Below, one piece after another: positions 6,607 through 13,989 of a DNA stretch of 22,529 nt; the stretch's first letter is position 1; each line of letters opens with the position of its first letter. Location of the stretch: contig CAZLJF010000030.1 of the NCBI GenBank assembly GCA_964559845.1, positions 1 through 22,529 of the forward strand. Reading direction: 5' to 3'. The position numbers and the translations under genes are program-made. The notes under the pieces are model-generated. The model was not told the DNA's origin and made no database searches. It was given only the letters and a program-made list of their open reading frames with translations. This DNA comes from WSZY01 sp964559845 (GTDB lineage Bacteria > Pseudomonadota > Zetaproteobacteria > Mariprofundales > Mariprofundaceae).

Positions 6607-9600
6607 ATGCAGGGGAATTCACCTAAAGAGAACTCATCCGCAGATCAAACGCAGTTGAATACCACTAACCTGAATATTGCAGGCAAACTGGGTCAGTTGG
6701 CGATGCGAACAAACCTGACGCCGATTATCAGTATTTTAATTTTTCTCGTGGGTTTGCTGGCTTTATCAATTACGCCTCGTGAGGAAAACCCGCAGATTGA
6801 TGTGCCTGCAGCCAATGTGATTGTGCAGATGCGAGGCGCAAGCCCGGAAGAGGTGCAGAACCTGATTGTTCGGCCACTGGAAATGGTTTTGCGTGAAATG
6901 ACAGGTGTGGACCACACCTTTGGTACAGCCATGGATTCCATGGGTGTGGTGACGGTTATGTTCGAGGTGGGCGAAGATAAGGAAGCCAGTCTGGTTAAGC
7001 TTTATGACCGGGTGATGCATAATCTTGATCGTATTCCCTCCGGTGCATCACAGCCTCTGGTTAAGCCGATGGATGTTGATGACGTTCCGGTTTCGGTGAT
7101 TACATTGTCGTCACCGGAGATGGATGGGCTATCGCTCAAACGTTTGGCCGAGCGTGTACGTGAACAGTTGGCTCCACTTGAAGGGGTGTCCGTGGCTGAC
7201 ATCATTGGCGGCCGGGATCATGAAATCCGTATCCAGATTGATGCTGCCAGAATGGCTGCTTACGGGATTACACTGGATCAGTTACATCAGGTGCTGGTTG
7301 GCGCCAATGCGGGCGGGCCTGTGGGAACGCTGGTGGGGAATAATCAGGTCACAAAAGTCTGGCTGGACGGCTATCTGAAAAATGCTCAGGAAGTGGGTAC
7401 CCTGATTGTAGGTCAATGGCAGCATAAAGCGATTTATCTACGTGATATTGCAACCATTGTTGATGGTCCGGCAGAGGTGGAGCAACTGCACCGTATTGGT
7501 TTTGGTCCTGCGGCAGAGCATGTTTCTGCCGGGCAAGATCCTGAAACGCCTGCTGTCTCGATTGCTTTGGCGAAGAAGCGTGGTACCAATGCCGTATTTG
7601 TAACTCAGGGTATTGAGGAAAAACTAAACGAACTGAAGGGGGACTTCATTCCGGACAATGTGCGGGTAGATATCACTCGCGATTCCGGTGAAAGAGCCAA
7701 TGCTGCGGTAAACCTGCTGGTAGAGCATCTGGGGATCGCCATTGCGACAGTGATTCTGATTCTGTTGCTGTTTCTGGGATGGCGTGAAGCCTCGATTGTT
7801 ACGATGAATATTCCGTTGATTCTATTCGTTGTGCTTGCCATTGGCCTGCTTGCAGACCAGACAATTAATCGTATTACCCTGTTTTCACTAATTCTTGCAC
7901 TGGGACTGCTGGTGGATGATGCCATTGTGGTGATTGAAAACATTCATCGGCACCTGCATAAGGGTGTGCAGAGGATGTCTGATAAGGCGCAGTTAATTAT
8001 CCAGGCCACTAACGAGACCGGAAAGCCAACGATCGTGGCAACGATTGCTGTGATTCTGGCCTTTATACCGATGGCATTTGTGACGGGTATGATGGGTCCG
8101 TATATGGCTCCGATTCCATTTAATACGCCGCTGGCTATGGCAGCATCGTTGATTATTGCCTATGCCTTCACCCCATGGATCGCTCAACGTTGGTTGCCAT
8201 GCAAGATGCCCTCTCCAACACTTGAGGAAAAAGATAGCGATCCAACAGACTGGGTTCATAAAACCTATCTGCGCCTGGCCAGGCCGTTAATTGAAAACTC
8301 AGCAAAACGGCGTGTTTTCTGGCTGGTTATTGCCGGGCTGTTTGTTGCTGCAATGCTACAGCCCGGTTGGCAGTTTTTGCGTCCGTCCGGAATTAACGGA
8401 CCGCTAACGCCGGGTACGGTTGAGTTAAAAATGCTGCCTAAGGGTAATCAGAATACATTTAATATTACGATTGATTTACCTGAAGGATCAACTCTTGAGG
8501 ATACAGACCGGGTTGCGCGTGATATTGGGGATCTGCTGCGTCAGCATGAAATGGTTAAAGATTATGAAACATTTGTTGGCCGTGGTGGCCCTATTGATTT
8601 CAACGGCATGCTGCGCGGTGCCGCGCTATTCCGTGAGGCGCCGCATTTGGGTGAAATTCGTGTTAATCTGCTGGATAAACATGAACGCTCTGTACGCTCA
8701 GCAGAGATTGTGCTGCAACTTCGGGAGATGCTGAAGCCGGTATTTGATGCCTATCCCGATGCATCGATCAAACTGGTGGAAGATCCGCCGGGGCCTCCGG
8801 TGCGTGCTACATTATTGGCCGAGATTTATGGCCCGGATTATGAAAAGCAGCGTGAGGTGGCAGCCAAAGTGCGCGGTGTATTCAGCCAAACCTATGATGT
8901 GGTTGATATCGATGACTCCGTCGGTGCGGATCAGGTACAGTTGAATATCCGTGTAGATAAGGAAAAAGCAGCGCGACTGGGTGTTGCCACGCAGCAGGTT
9001 GAAACTGCATTGCGTGACTTTTTGCAGGGGTACAACTTCGGAGCAGTGCATGTTGCCAGTGAACGCCATTCGGTACATTTGCATGTACAGCTGCCCAGGG
9101 CCTTGCGTGCACATACTGAAGATTTGGATCGTATTTATGTCAGTACGACTCATGGCCCGATTCCACTATCTGCAATTGCCACTGTTGAAGAGACTATCGC
9201 GGCCAAGCCGATTTTTAGTAAAGATGGTCACTCTGTGACCTATGTAAGCGCGGAGCCAAAGCAGGGTTCGCAGGTTTATTCTCTGTTGGATATGGATGGA
9301 AAGCTCGATGGCAGCGAACTCCTTCCAGGTGTGACATTGAAGACAGGCGGCATGCGTTTTACTGACACTACACCGGAATCCACATTCGGTTACCACATGC
9401 TATGGGATGGTGAAATGCGTTTGACGCTGGATGTGTTCCGCGATTTGGGAGCAGCATTTATCGTAGCTATAGTGTTGATTTATCTGTTGATGGTTGCTTA
9501 CTACGGAGAGTTTATTTTGCCTGTATTGGTGATGGCGCCGACAGCACTGACCATGATTGGTATTTTTCCGGGGCATTGGATTACCGGCCAACCGTTCACT

Positions 9601-9963
9601 GCCACATCGATGATTGGCATGATTGCTTTGGCCGGCATTGTGGTGAGAAACTCAACATTACTGATCGACTTTATTCTTGATTATCGCAAACAGGGGCATG
9701 ATGTGAAGGCTGCCGTGCTTGAAGCAGGAGCGGTTCGAGCTCGACCGATTCTATTGACTGCTCTGGCTGTTATTGCCGGTACATCGATTATGATTACAGA
9801 CCCTGTGTTTGGTGGTTTGGGTGTGTCGATGGCTTTCGGCACGCTGGCAGCCACCATTCTGACCCTGTTTGTTACACCACTGATGTACTATCTGTGGCAG
9901 CGGAACATATCTGAAACGGATGATAACTGCCCCGTTGAATCTACAGAAAACCAGGAAAAATAA
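6607..9963 (+). CDS. RND-family efflux pump, inner-membrane permease
   Basis: The 1118-residue protein is a full-length RND pump (AcrB is about 1050) with about 35 extra polar residues before the first helix. Visible landmarks are TM1 (TPIISILIFLVGLLAL), TM4 with GLLVDDAIVVIEN, where Asp437-Asp438 correspond to the proton-relay pair of AcrB, and TM10 with GIVVRNS, where Arg1014 replaces the relay Lys940 of AcrB. The Arg form is seen in a distinct clade of COG0841 transporters. It lacks the CzcA/CusA-type signatures I would expect for a metal pump, but substrate cannot be read from sequence. Placement behind a persulfide-type regulator and ahead of sulfur-transfer genes suggests efflux of a sulfur compound or of toxicants made under sulfide stress. 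The ribosome site is weak; coupling to the previous stop (2 nt) probably helps. Confidence 0.92.
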   Translation: MQGNSPKENSSADQTQLNTTNLNIAGKLGQLAMRTNLTPIISILIFLVGLLALSITPREENPQIDVPAANVIVQMRGASPEEVQNLIVRPLEMVLREMTGVDHTFGTAMDSMGVVTVMFEVGEDKEASLVKLYDRVMHNLDRIPSGASQPLVKPMDVDDVPVSVITLSSPEMDGLSLKRLAERVREQLAPLEGVSVADIIGGRDHEIRIQIDAARMAAYGITLDQLHQVLVGANAGGPVGTLVGNNQVTKVWLDGYLKNAQEVGTLIVGQWQHKAIYLRDIATIVDGPAEVEQLHRIGFGPAAEHVSAGQDPETPAVSIALAKKRGTNAVFVTQGIEEKLNELKGDFIPDNVRVDITRDSGERANAAVNLLVEHLGIAIATVILILLLFLGWREASIVTMNIPLILFVVLAIGLLADQTINRITLFSLILALGLLVDDAIVVIENIHRHLHKGVQRMSDKAQLIIQATNETGKPTIVATIAVILAFIPMAFVTGMMGPYMAPIPFNTPLAMAASLIIAYAFTPWIAQRWLPCKMPSPTLEEKDSDPTDWVHKTYLRLARPLIENSAKRRVFWLVIAGLFVAAMLQPGWQFLRPSGINGPLTPGTVELKMLPKGNQNTFNITIDLPEGSTLEDTDRVARDIGDLLRQHEMVKDYETFVGRGGPIDFNGMLRGAALFREAPHLGEIRVNLLDKHERSVRSAEIVLQLREMLKPVFDAYPDASIKLVEDPPGPPVRATLLAEIYGPDYEKQREVAAKVRGVFSQTYDVVDIDDSVGADQVQLNIRVDKEKAARLGVATQQVETALRDFLQGYNFGAVHVASERHSVHLHVQLPRALRAHTEDLDRIYVSTTHGPIPLSAIATVEETIAAKPIFSKDGHSVTYVSAEPKQGSQVYSLLDMDGKLDGSELLPGVTLKTGGMRFTDTTPESTFGYHMLWDGEMRLTLDVFRDLGAAFIVAIVLIYLLMVAYYGEFILPVLVMAPTALTMIGIFPGHWITGQPFTATSMIGMIALAGIVVRNSTLLIDFILDYRKQGHDVKAAVLEAGAVRARPILLTALAVIAGTSIMITDPVFGGLGVSMAFGTLAATILTLFVTPLMYYLWQRNISETDDNCPVESTENQEK

Positions 9964-9975
9964 AGGAGTAGAATT

Positions 9976-10185
9976 ATGACAATACAACGTGCTATACGTA
10001 TTATCGCGGGCTCATTTATCCTGTTGAGTCTTTATCTTTCGTCCCTGTATAACGGTGTTATCTTGACCGAGCCGACCTGGTTATGGTTCACCGCATTTGT
10101 TGGTGCTAATTTGTTGCAATCAGGTTTTACCCGATGGTGTCTGATGGAGACCATTCTCTCCAAACTGGGCATGAAGCATGGTTGA
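9976..10185 (+). CDS. DUF2892 (YgaP-type TM domain) small membrane protein, copy 1
   Basis: This 69-residue protein consists of two hydrophobic helices (about residues 7-24 and 35-50) and the DUF2892 hallmark FVGANLLQSGFTRWC, followed by a Met/Leu-rich amphipathic end. In E. coli YgaP the same domain is fused behind a rhodanese and dimerises in the inner membrane; here it is a separate protein. AAAGGAG precedes the ATG at 9976, 12 nt after the RND stop. A second, clearly paralogous copy follows at 10229. Cys54 (in RWCLMET) is conserved between the two copies. Confidence 0.85.
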   Translation: MTIQRAIRIIAGSFILLSLYLSSLYNGVILTEPTWLWFTAFVGANLLQSGFTRWCLMETILSKLGMKHG

Positions 10186-10228
10186 GGAATATTTTTGGAA
10201 GCATTAAAATTAATATGGAGAAGAGAAA

Positions 10229-10471
10229 ATGAGTATCGAAAATGCGATTCGACTGGCCGCCGGAACATTTATTCTGATAAGCCTGAAGCTGGCCAATCAC
10301 TTTAATGAGGTAAATCTCTATGAAGGTCCGACCTGGTTATGGTTTGCCGCATTTGTTGGCCTGAATTTGCTTCAATCCTCCATTACCGGTTGGTGCCTGT
10401 TGGAAACTGTTCTGCGCAAGCTGGGCATGAAATATAATCACGAAATTATGGCAGAGCGCCGAAATGGCTGA
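10229..10471 (+). CDS. DUF2892 (YgaP-type TM domain) small membrane protein, copy 2
   Basis: This 80-residue paralogue of the preceding gene repeats its layout: an IENAIRLAAGTF first helix start, PTWLWFAAFVGLNLLQSS, then GWCLLETVLRKLGMK. The identity in the second half is high enough to indicate a tandem duplication, while the first half has diverged. GGAGAAGAG lies just upstream of the ATG. Its last 8 nt overlap the start of the membrane-anchored rhodanese gene, so the pair DUF2892 plus anchored rhodanese may reconstitute a split YgaP. Confidence 0.85.
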   Translation: MSIENAIRLAAGTFILISLKLANHFNEVNLYEGPTWLWFAAFVGLNLLQSSITGWCLLETVLRKLGMKYNHEIMAERRNG

Positions 10472-10886
10472 TTATACACTGATCATAGCGACTGTTATCG
10501 CATTGATTGCCCTCTATGTGACATGGCTGAAGGTGCTTGCACCCAGGCTCGCGGGGGTGCAGCAGATTTCGCTTGCCGAATACCGTGAGCGTTTCAGGAA
10601 ACAGCCACATCTGTTGCTTGATGTTCGTTCCGATGCCGAGTTTGCAGCAGCACATGCACCGCGCGCCAAACACCTTTCGGTGGAAGATGTGGCCAGGAGT
10701 AGCCGGGAAGCGCTGCAGGAACTTTTCAGGGAGAGGCCGGTTGTCTGCATTTGTGCATCCGGAAGCCGCTCAACCATGGCTGCAACCGTGATTGCACGCC
10801 ACGGATTTTCGCCGGTTTACACGCTTAGAGGCGGCATGGCAGCCTGGAAGTCAGCCGGCCTGACCGTGCGCAGGAGCCATGAATGA
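10464..10886 (+). CDS. Membrane-anchored rhodanese
   Basis: The 140-residue protein has one N-terminal transmembrane segment (about residues 5-22) and a single rhodanese domain (about 33-135). The active loop is CASGSRS with catalytic Cys97; a second Cys95 lies two residues before it. LLLDVRSDAEF near residues 50-60 and LRGGMAAWKSAG near the end are family landmarks. Rhodaneses carry sulfane sulfur as a Cys-persulfide and pass it to thiol acceptors. The layout resembles YibN-type proteins, with the domain probably on the cytosolic face because Lys23 and Arg28 follow the helix; the topology is inference. It overlaps the DUF2892 gene before it by 8 nt and the next rhodanese by 4 nt. Confidence 0.9.
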   Translation: MADYTLIIATVIALIALYVTWLKVLAPRLAGVQQISLAEYRERFRKQPHLLLDVRSDAEFAAAHAPRAKHLSVEDVARSSREALQELFRERPVVCICASGSRSTMAATVIARHGFSPVYTLRGGMAAWKSAGLTVRRSHE

Positions 10887-11224
10887 GTGCAGCATGTTTT
10901 GCAACTATGACAATCCACCAGCTTTATCCCCGCTGGCTCACCAGTCAGGAAAATAGTCGTAACCTCTGCGTTATTGATGTGCGAACACCGGAGGAGTATG
11001 CGCAGGGACACGTTCCTGGTGCGGTTCTGAAGCCTCTGGACCGGCTGCATGCAGAGAGTGTTGACCTGCCAAGACAGAAGGAACTACACCTGATTTGCCG
11101 TTCCGGTGTGCGTTCCCGGCAGGCGGCAAAGATTCTTGCAGCGCAGGGGTTTACCAGTCTTGTCAATATTGAGGGCGGAACCATGGAGTGGATCAGGGCG
11201 GGTTATCCCGTCGATCTTGCTTAA
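10883..11224 (+). CDS. Soluble cytosolic rhodanese
   Basis: This 113-residue single-domain rhodanese has no signal or membrane segment. The active loop is CRSGVRS with catalytic Cys72, VIDVRTPEEYAQGHVPGA marks the CH2A region (about 30-47) and EGGTMEWIRAGYP the C-terminal signature. Extra cysteines occur at 5 and 29. It follows the anchored rhodanese with a 4-nt ATGA overlap and CAGGAG as ribosome site. Its probable role is to accept sulfane sulfur, perhaps from SQR-derived persulfide, and hand it on in the cytosol. It is the last gene before the structured gap 11225-11390. Confidence 0.9.
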   Translation: MSAACFATMTIHQLYPRWLTSQENSRNLCVIDVRTPEEYAQGHVPGAVLKPLDRLHAESVDLPRQKELHLICRSGVRSRQAAKILAAQGFTSLVNIEGGTMEWIRAGYPVDLA

Positions 11225-11230
11225 GGAGGT

Positions 11231-11348
11231 GCTGAATCATTGCATCCGCGCAATATTCAGCTATGCATAGCTAAAACCGAGATTTTAGCTATGCTGATAA
11301 AATCAATCACTTATGCGGTTGATTTTGACAGGCCACAGAGCGGCCTGT
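11231..11348 (+). repeat. Four consecutive stem-loops in the rhodanese-DUF302 gap
   Basis: Almost the whole gap folds into four adjacent hairpins. The first is 11231-11261 (12 bp with one bulged C at 11238, loop 11244-11249). The second is 11265-11294 (12 perfect pairs, loop 11277-11282). The third is 11299-11326 (8 pairs plus a G-T and a C-G inside). The fourth is 11328-11348 (7 perfect pairs, loop 11335-11341). The linkers are only 3, 4 and 1 nt. The octamer AGCTATGC occurs three times, in alternating orientation (11259-11266, 11265-11272 inverted, 11287-11294), so 11259-11272 is itself a 14-bp perfect palindrome. No stem is followed by a T-run, so an intrinsic terminator is unlikely; mRNA processing or stability, a cis-acting RNA or stacked operators are alternatives. 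Confidence 0.75.
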
Positions 11349-11390
11349 ACGGAAGTGCGGAATAAATCGGCGCTTCTATGAGGAGGAATC

Positions 11391-11783
11391 ATGTCTGATT
11401 ATGGAATGAGTACGGTTTACAACGGCAGCGTGGACGCTGCTGAGGCTGCGGTTACGGAGGCCTTGAAAGAGGTCGGTTTTGGCATACTTACTCGCATTGA
11501 TGTGGCAGATACGCTGAAAAAGAAGATCAATTATGACAAGGCGCCGTATGTAATTCTGGGGGCCTGCAACCCCGGGATCGCTTCACAGGCGCTGGAGATG
11601 GAGGAGGAGCTGGGACTTCTTCTGCCATGCAATGTGATTGTTTATGAGAATGCCTCGGGTGAGACGGTCATTTCAATGATTGAGCCTGAAGCGATGCTTT
11701 CAGTGGCTGGCCGTGATGATATGACTGTTCTGGCGAAAGATATCCGGCTTCTGTTGCAAAAGGCGCTGGCTGCCGTGAGTTGA
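11391..11783 (+). CDS. DUF302-domain protein
   Basis: The 130-residue cytosolic protein matches DUF302 over nearly its whole length: an N-terminal strand-helix unit (SVDAAEAAVTEALKEVGFGILTRIDV), then YVILGACNPGIASQALEMEEELGLLLPCNVIVYE and a C-terminal helix. The conserved CNP (Cys58) and LPC (Cys79) cysteines are present. The function of DUF302 is not established; members are often found next to sulfur-oxidation and heme/thiol genes. A strong GAGGAGG ribosome site precedes the ATG. It sits between the structured gap and the SQR promoter region and so may belong to either transcript. Confidence 0.85.
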   Translation: MSDYGMSTVYNGSVDAAEAAVTEALKEVGFGILTRIDVADTLKKKINYDKAPYVILGACNPGIASQALEMEEELGLLLPCNVIVYENASGETVISMIEPEAMLSVAGRDDMTVLAKDIRLLLQKALAAVS

Positions 11784-11801
11784 ATTGAATGTTTGTTGTT
11801 A

Positions 11802-11871
11802 TGTGACTTTGTCACACCATATATATAAGAATATCAGTATATTTCGAAAAAATGTATTATTATCTAATAAT
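11802..11871 (+). promoter_or_regulatory. Promoter and palindromic operators upstream of SQR
   Basis: Three inverted repeats lie in the 111-nt gap: TGTGACTTTGTCACA (11802-11816, perfect 6-bp arms), AATAT-N4-ATATT (11830-11843) and ATTATTATCTAATAAT (11856-11871, 7-bp arms). Their centres are about 27 bp apart. A candidate sigma-70 promoter is TTGTCA (11809-11814), 17 bp, TATCAG (11832-11837), giving a start near 11844 and placing the third palindrome at about +12 to +28, a repressor-like position. The third palindrome shares 11 of 16 bases and the ATTA-N8-TAAT form with the one in front of the SqrR-like regulator gene. The first resembles a CRP/FNR-like dyad but its spacer is 5, not 6, bases. 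Confidence 0.5.
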
Positions 11872-11894
11872 TTGATGGTAAGAGGAGAAGAGAT

Positions 11895-13178
11895 ATGGCG
11901 CATGTCGTGATTATGGGAGCCGGTATTGGTGGTTTACCGGCAGCTTATGAGATGAAGGCGGAGCTGAACAAGATCGGCAGGGATCATGAAGTAACCGTAG
12001 TATCCAATGTGGACTACTTCCACTTCGTACCTTCCAATCCATGGGTAGCTGTCGGCTGGCGCAGCAAAGAGGATATCAGCTTTAATCCGGGTAAATATCT
12101 GGGCAGGAAGGGAATCAATTTTGTTGCCAGTGGTGTAAAGGAGCTGCATCCGAAAGAGAACAGGATGACACTGCATAACGGCCACGATTTGGAGTACGAT
12201 TATCTGATTATTGCAACCGGTCCGCGGCTGGCCTTTGAACTGGTCGATGGCATGGGTCCGGATGGGCATACACACTCCATCTGCCATGTTGACCATGCGG
12301 TTGAGGCCTATGCCGCATTCGAGGAGTTCTGCAAGGACCCCGGCCCGATTGTAGTGGGAGCGGTTCAGGGCGCGAGTTGTTTTGGCCCTGCCTATGAATA
12401 TGCCTTTATCCTGGACACGGAACTGCGCAGGCGCGGCATTCGCGACAAGGTACCGATGACATTTGTAACCAGCGAGCCCTATATCGGACATCTGGGACTG
12501 GGCGGTGTCGGTGATTCAAAAGGGCTGCTTGAGTCTGAAATGCGCCAGCGTCATATCAAGTGGCTGACCAATGCCAAGACCAACAAGGTTGAAGATGGCA
12601 AGATGTTTGTCGAGACCGTGGATAAAAACGGTGAAACGGATGGCCGGCATGAGATTGATTTCAAGTTCTCCATGATGCTGCCTGCATTCCGCGGCATTCC
12701 TGCCGTGGCCAATGTTGAAGAGATGTGCAATCCGATGGGCTTCGTGAAGATTAACGATTTCCAGCAGAATCCGGAATACAAAAACATCTACTCCGCCGGT
12801 GTCTGTGTTGCTATTCCACCGGTTGAGGCAACTCCTGTGCCGTGTGGGACCCCGAAAACGGGTTATCTCATTGAGTCAATGGTCACCGCTGCAGTACACA
12901 ATATCTGCCATGATATTAAGGGCGAAGAGCCTGAAAAGTGTGGGACATGGAATGCGATCTGCCTGGCTGATATGGGTGATACCGGTGCCGCATTTGTGGC
13001 ACTGCCTCAGATTCCACCGCGCAACGTGCAGTGGATGAAGAAGGGTAAATGGGTGCATACGGCCAAGGTGATGTTCGAGAAGTACTTCATGCGCAAGATG
13101 AGGAACGGTGTTTCCGAGCCGTTTTATGAAAAGGCATTTCTGAAGACATTGGGTATTACCCGGCTGGGTGATAACTAA
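11895..13178 (+). CDS. sqr: Sulfide:quinone oxidoreductase, type I
   Basis: SQR oxidises sulfide to sulfane sulfur and passes electrons through FAD to membrane quinone. The 427-residue flavoprotein begins with the FAD-binding GAGIGGLPAAYEM (about residues 8-20). YFHFVPSNPWVAVGW (41-55), YDYLIIATGP (101-110), GASCFGPAYEY, SEPYIGHLG, ATPVPCGTPKTGY and the C-terminal FMRKMRNGVSEPFYEK all match the Acidithiobacillus ferrooxidans enzyme as I recall it. Cys130, Cys162 and Cys356 correspond to its three redox cysteines. The amphipathic C-terminal helices anchor it monotopically to the membrane. AGAGGAG precedes the ATG. Its stop overlaps the OsmC-like start by 1 nt (TAATG). The probable operator just upstream suggests control by the SqrR-like repressor. 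Confidence 0.95.
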   Translation: MAHVVIMGAGIGGLPAAYEMKAELNKIGRDHEVTVVSNVDYFHFVPSNPWVAVGWRSKEDISFNPGKYLGRKGINFVASGVKELHPKENRMTLHNGHDLEYDYLIIATGPRLAFELVDGMGPDGHTHSICHVDHAVEAYAAFEEFCKDPGPIVVGAVQGASCFGPAYEYAFILDTELRRRGIRDKVPMTFVTSEPYIGHLGLGGVGDSKGLLESEMRQRHIKWLTNAKTNKVEDGKMFVETVDKNGETDGRHEIDFKFSMMLPAFRGIPAVANVEEMCNPMGFVKINDFQQNPEYKNIYSAGVCVAIPPVEATPVPCGTPKTGYLIESMVTAAVHNICHDIKGEEPEKCGTWNAICLADMGDTGAAFVALPQIPPRNVQWMKKGKWVHTAKVMFEKYFMRKMRNGVSEPFYEKAFLKTLGITRLGDN

Positions 13179-13567
13179 TGGCAAGATTAACCGTCAGTTA
13201 TAAAGGTGGCACGGCATTCAATATCGAATGTCGTGGACATTCGGCTGTCACCGATCAGCCGACAAGTCACGGTGGCAAAGATTCCGGTATGACACCACCG
13301 GAATTTTTTGCCGCTTCGCTGGCTGGATGTGTTGGCTATTATCTGGCGAAATATTGCCAGCAGGCAGGGATCAGTACGGAAGGATTAAGGGTTGGCTGCG
13401 ACTGGGATACAGTCGAAACACCGAAACGCATTGGTTCTATTTCAATAGATATTGTTTTGCCCGGACTGCCGGAAAAACGAAGGAAGGCCGTGGAGAAAGT
13501 GGCTTCGTCCTGCCTTATTCACGCCACACTTCACCACACACCCGATATCAATATTAATCTGAATTAG
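13178..13567 (+). CDS. OsmC-like thiol protein
   Basis: This 129-residue protein has the OsmC/Ohr fold signature MTPPEFFAASLAGCVGYYLA with Glu42 and Cys51, and a second Cys112 in VASSCLIHATL, the equivalent of the reactive cysteine pair of the family. Family members reduce organic hydroperoxides, and some react with or bind persulfides. Cys18, Cys60 and Cys74 are additional. The start ATG shares one base with the SQR stop, so translation is coupled and a sulfur-related role is likely: accepting or detoxifying sulfane sulfur or peroxide made during sulfide oxidation. The substrate is inference. Confidence 0.85.
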   Translation: MARLTVSYKGGTAFNIECRGHSAVTDQPTSHGGKDSGMTPPEFFAASLAGCVGYYLAKYCQQAGISTEGLRVGCDWDTVETPKRIGSISIDIVLPGLPEKRRKAVEKVASSCLIHATLHHTPDININLN

Positions 13568-13575
13568 CGGCCAAT

Positions 13576-13977
13576 ATGCTGGAATATGTCTTTTTTGACC
13601 CGCGCCCTCGTGACCAGTTTATTGCAGGGGTTCATGAGCTTGGTGTTCAGACCGAGTTGAAAGAGAAGGGTGAAGAGTTGCTGGTACTGCTCTCTGATGA
13701 CCTGGATCAGGTAACTGCAGATGCAATTGAGGAGTGTTTTATGGCAACGCTTTCAATGAGTGAGGCATTGATGGCAGAGGCTGAAGGAGTGGATAGTTTT
13801 GATACTACAGGTGTAGAGGTGAAGCTGAAAGATGGTACGGCAGTGATAGCATCGGTGGATGCAAAGGTGTTGGGTAAGGTGCTGTCGGTACTGAATTATG
13901 GTGAATTAAGCCACTTTGTAGATTCTATTACTTCGGCTGTTGAAAATCCTGATCAAAGAGCGCTATGCAAGCGATAA
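13576..13977 (+). CDS. Conserved-looking protein of unknown function in the SQR operon
   Basis: I cannot assign this 133-residue acidic protein to a named family. It has no signal peptide or membrane segment. It starts with LEYVFFDPRPRDQFI, continues with LLVLLSDDLDQVTADAIEECF (in two parts: a strand, then a helix), a second strand pair VEVKLKDGTAVIASVDA, then a helical part LGKVLSVLNYGELSHFVDSIT and ends SAVENPDQRALCKR. Cys54 and the near-terminal Cys131 are its only cysteines. The alternating helix/strand pattern suggests a compact alpha/beta fold. It lies 8 nt after the OsmC-like gene and 12 nt before the exported rhodanese, with a weak ribosome site, so it is cotranscribed with SQR and likely shares its process. 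Confidence 0.85.
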   Translation: MLEYVFFDPRPRDQFIAGVHELGVQTELKEKGEELLVLLSDDLDQVTADAIEECFMATLSMSEALMAEAEGVDSFDTTGVEVKLKDGTAVIASVDAKVLGKVLSVLNYGELSHFVDSITSAVENPDQRALCKR

Positions 13978-13989
13978 AAGGAGAGTGAA

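Noticed and set aside
11225..11390. CRISPR array or tRNA in the structured gap
   Set aside because: There is no regular direct repeat/spacer pattern and no cloverleaf; the repeats are inverted hairpin arms.
11802..11816. CRP-type operator TGTGA-N-TCACA upstream of SQR
   Set aside because: The spacer is 5 bases instead of 6 and the flanks do not fit, so it is reported only as a palindrome.
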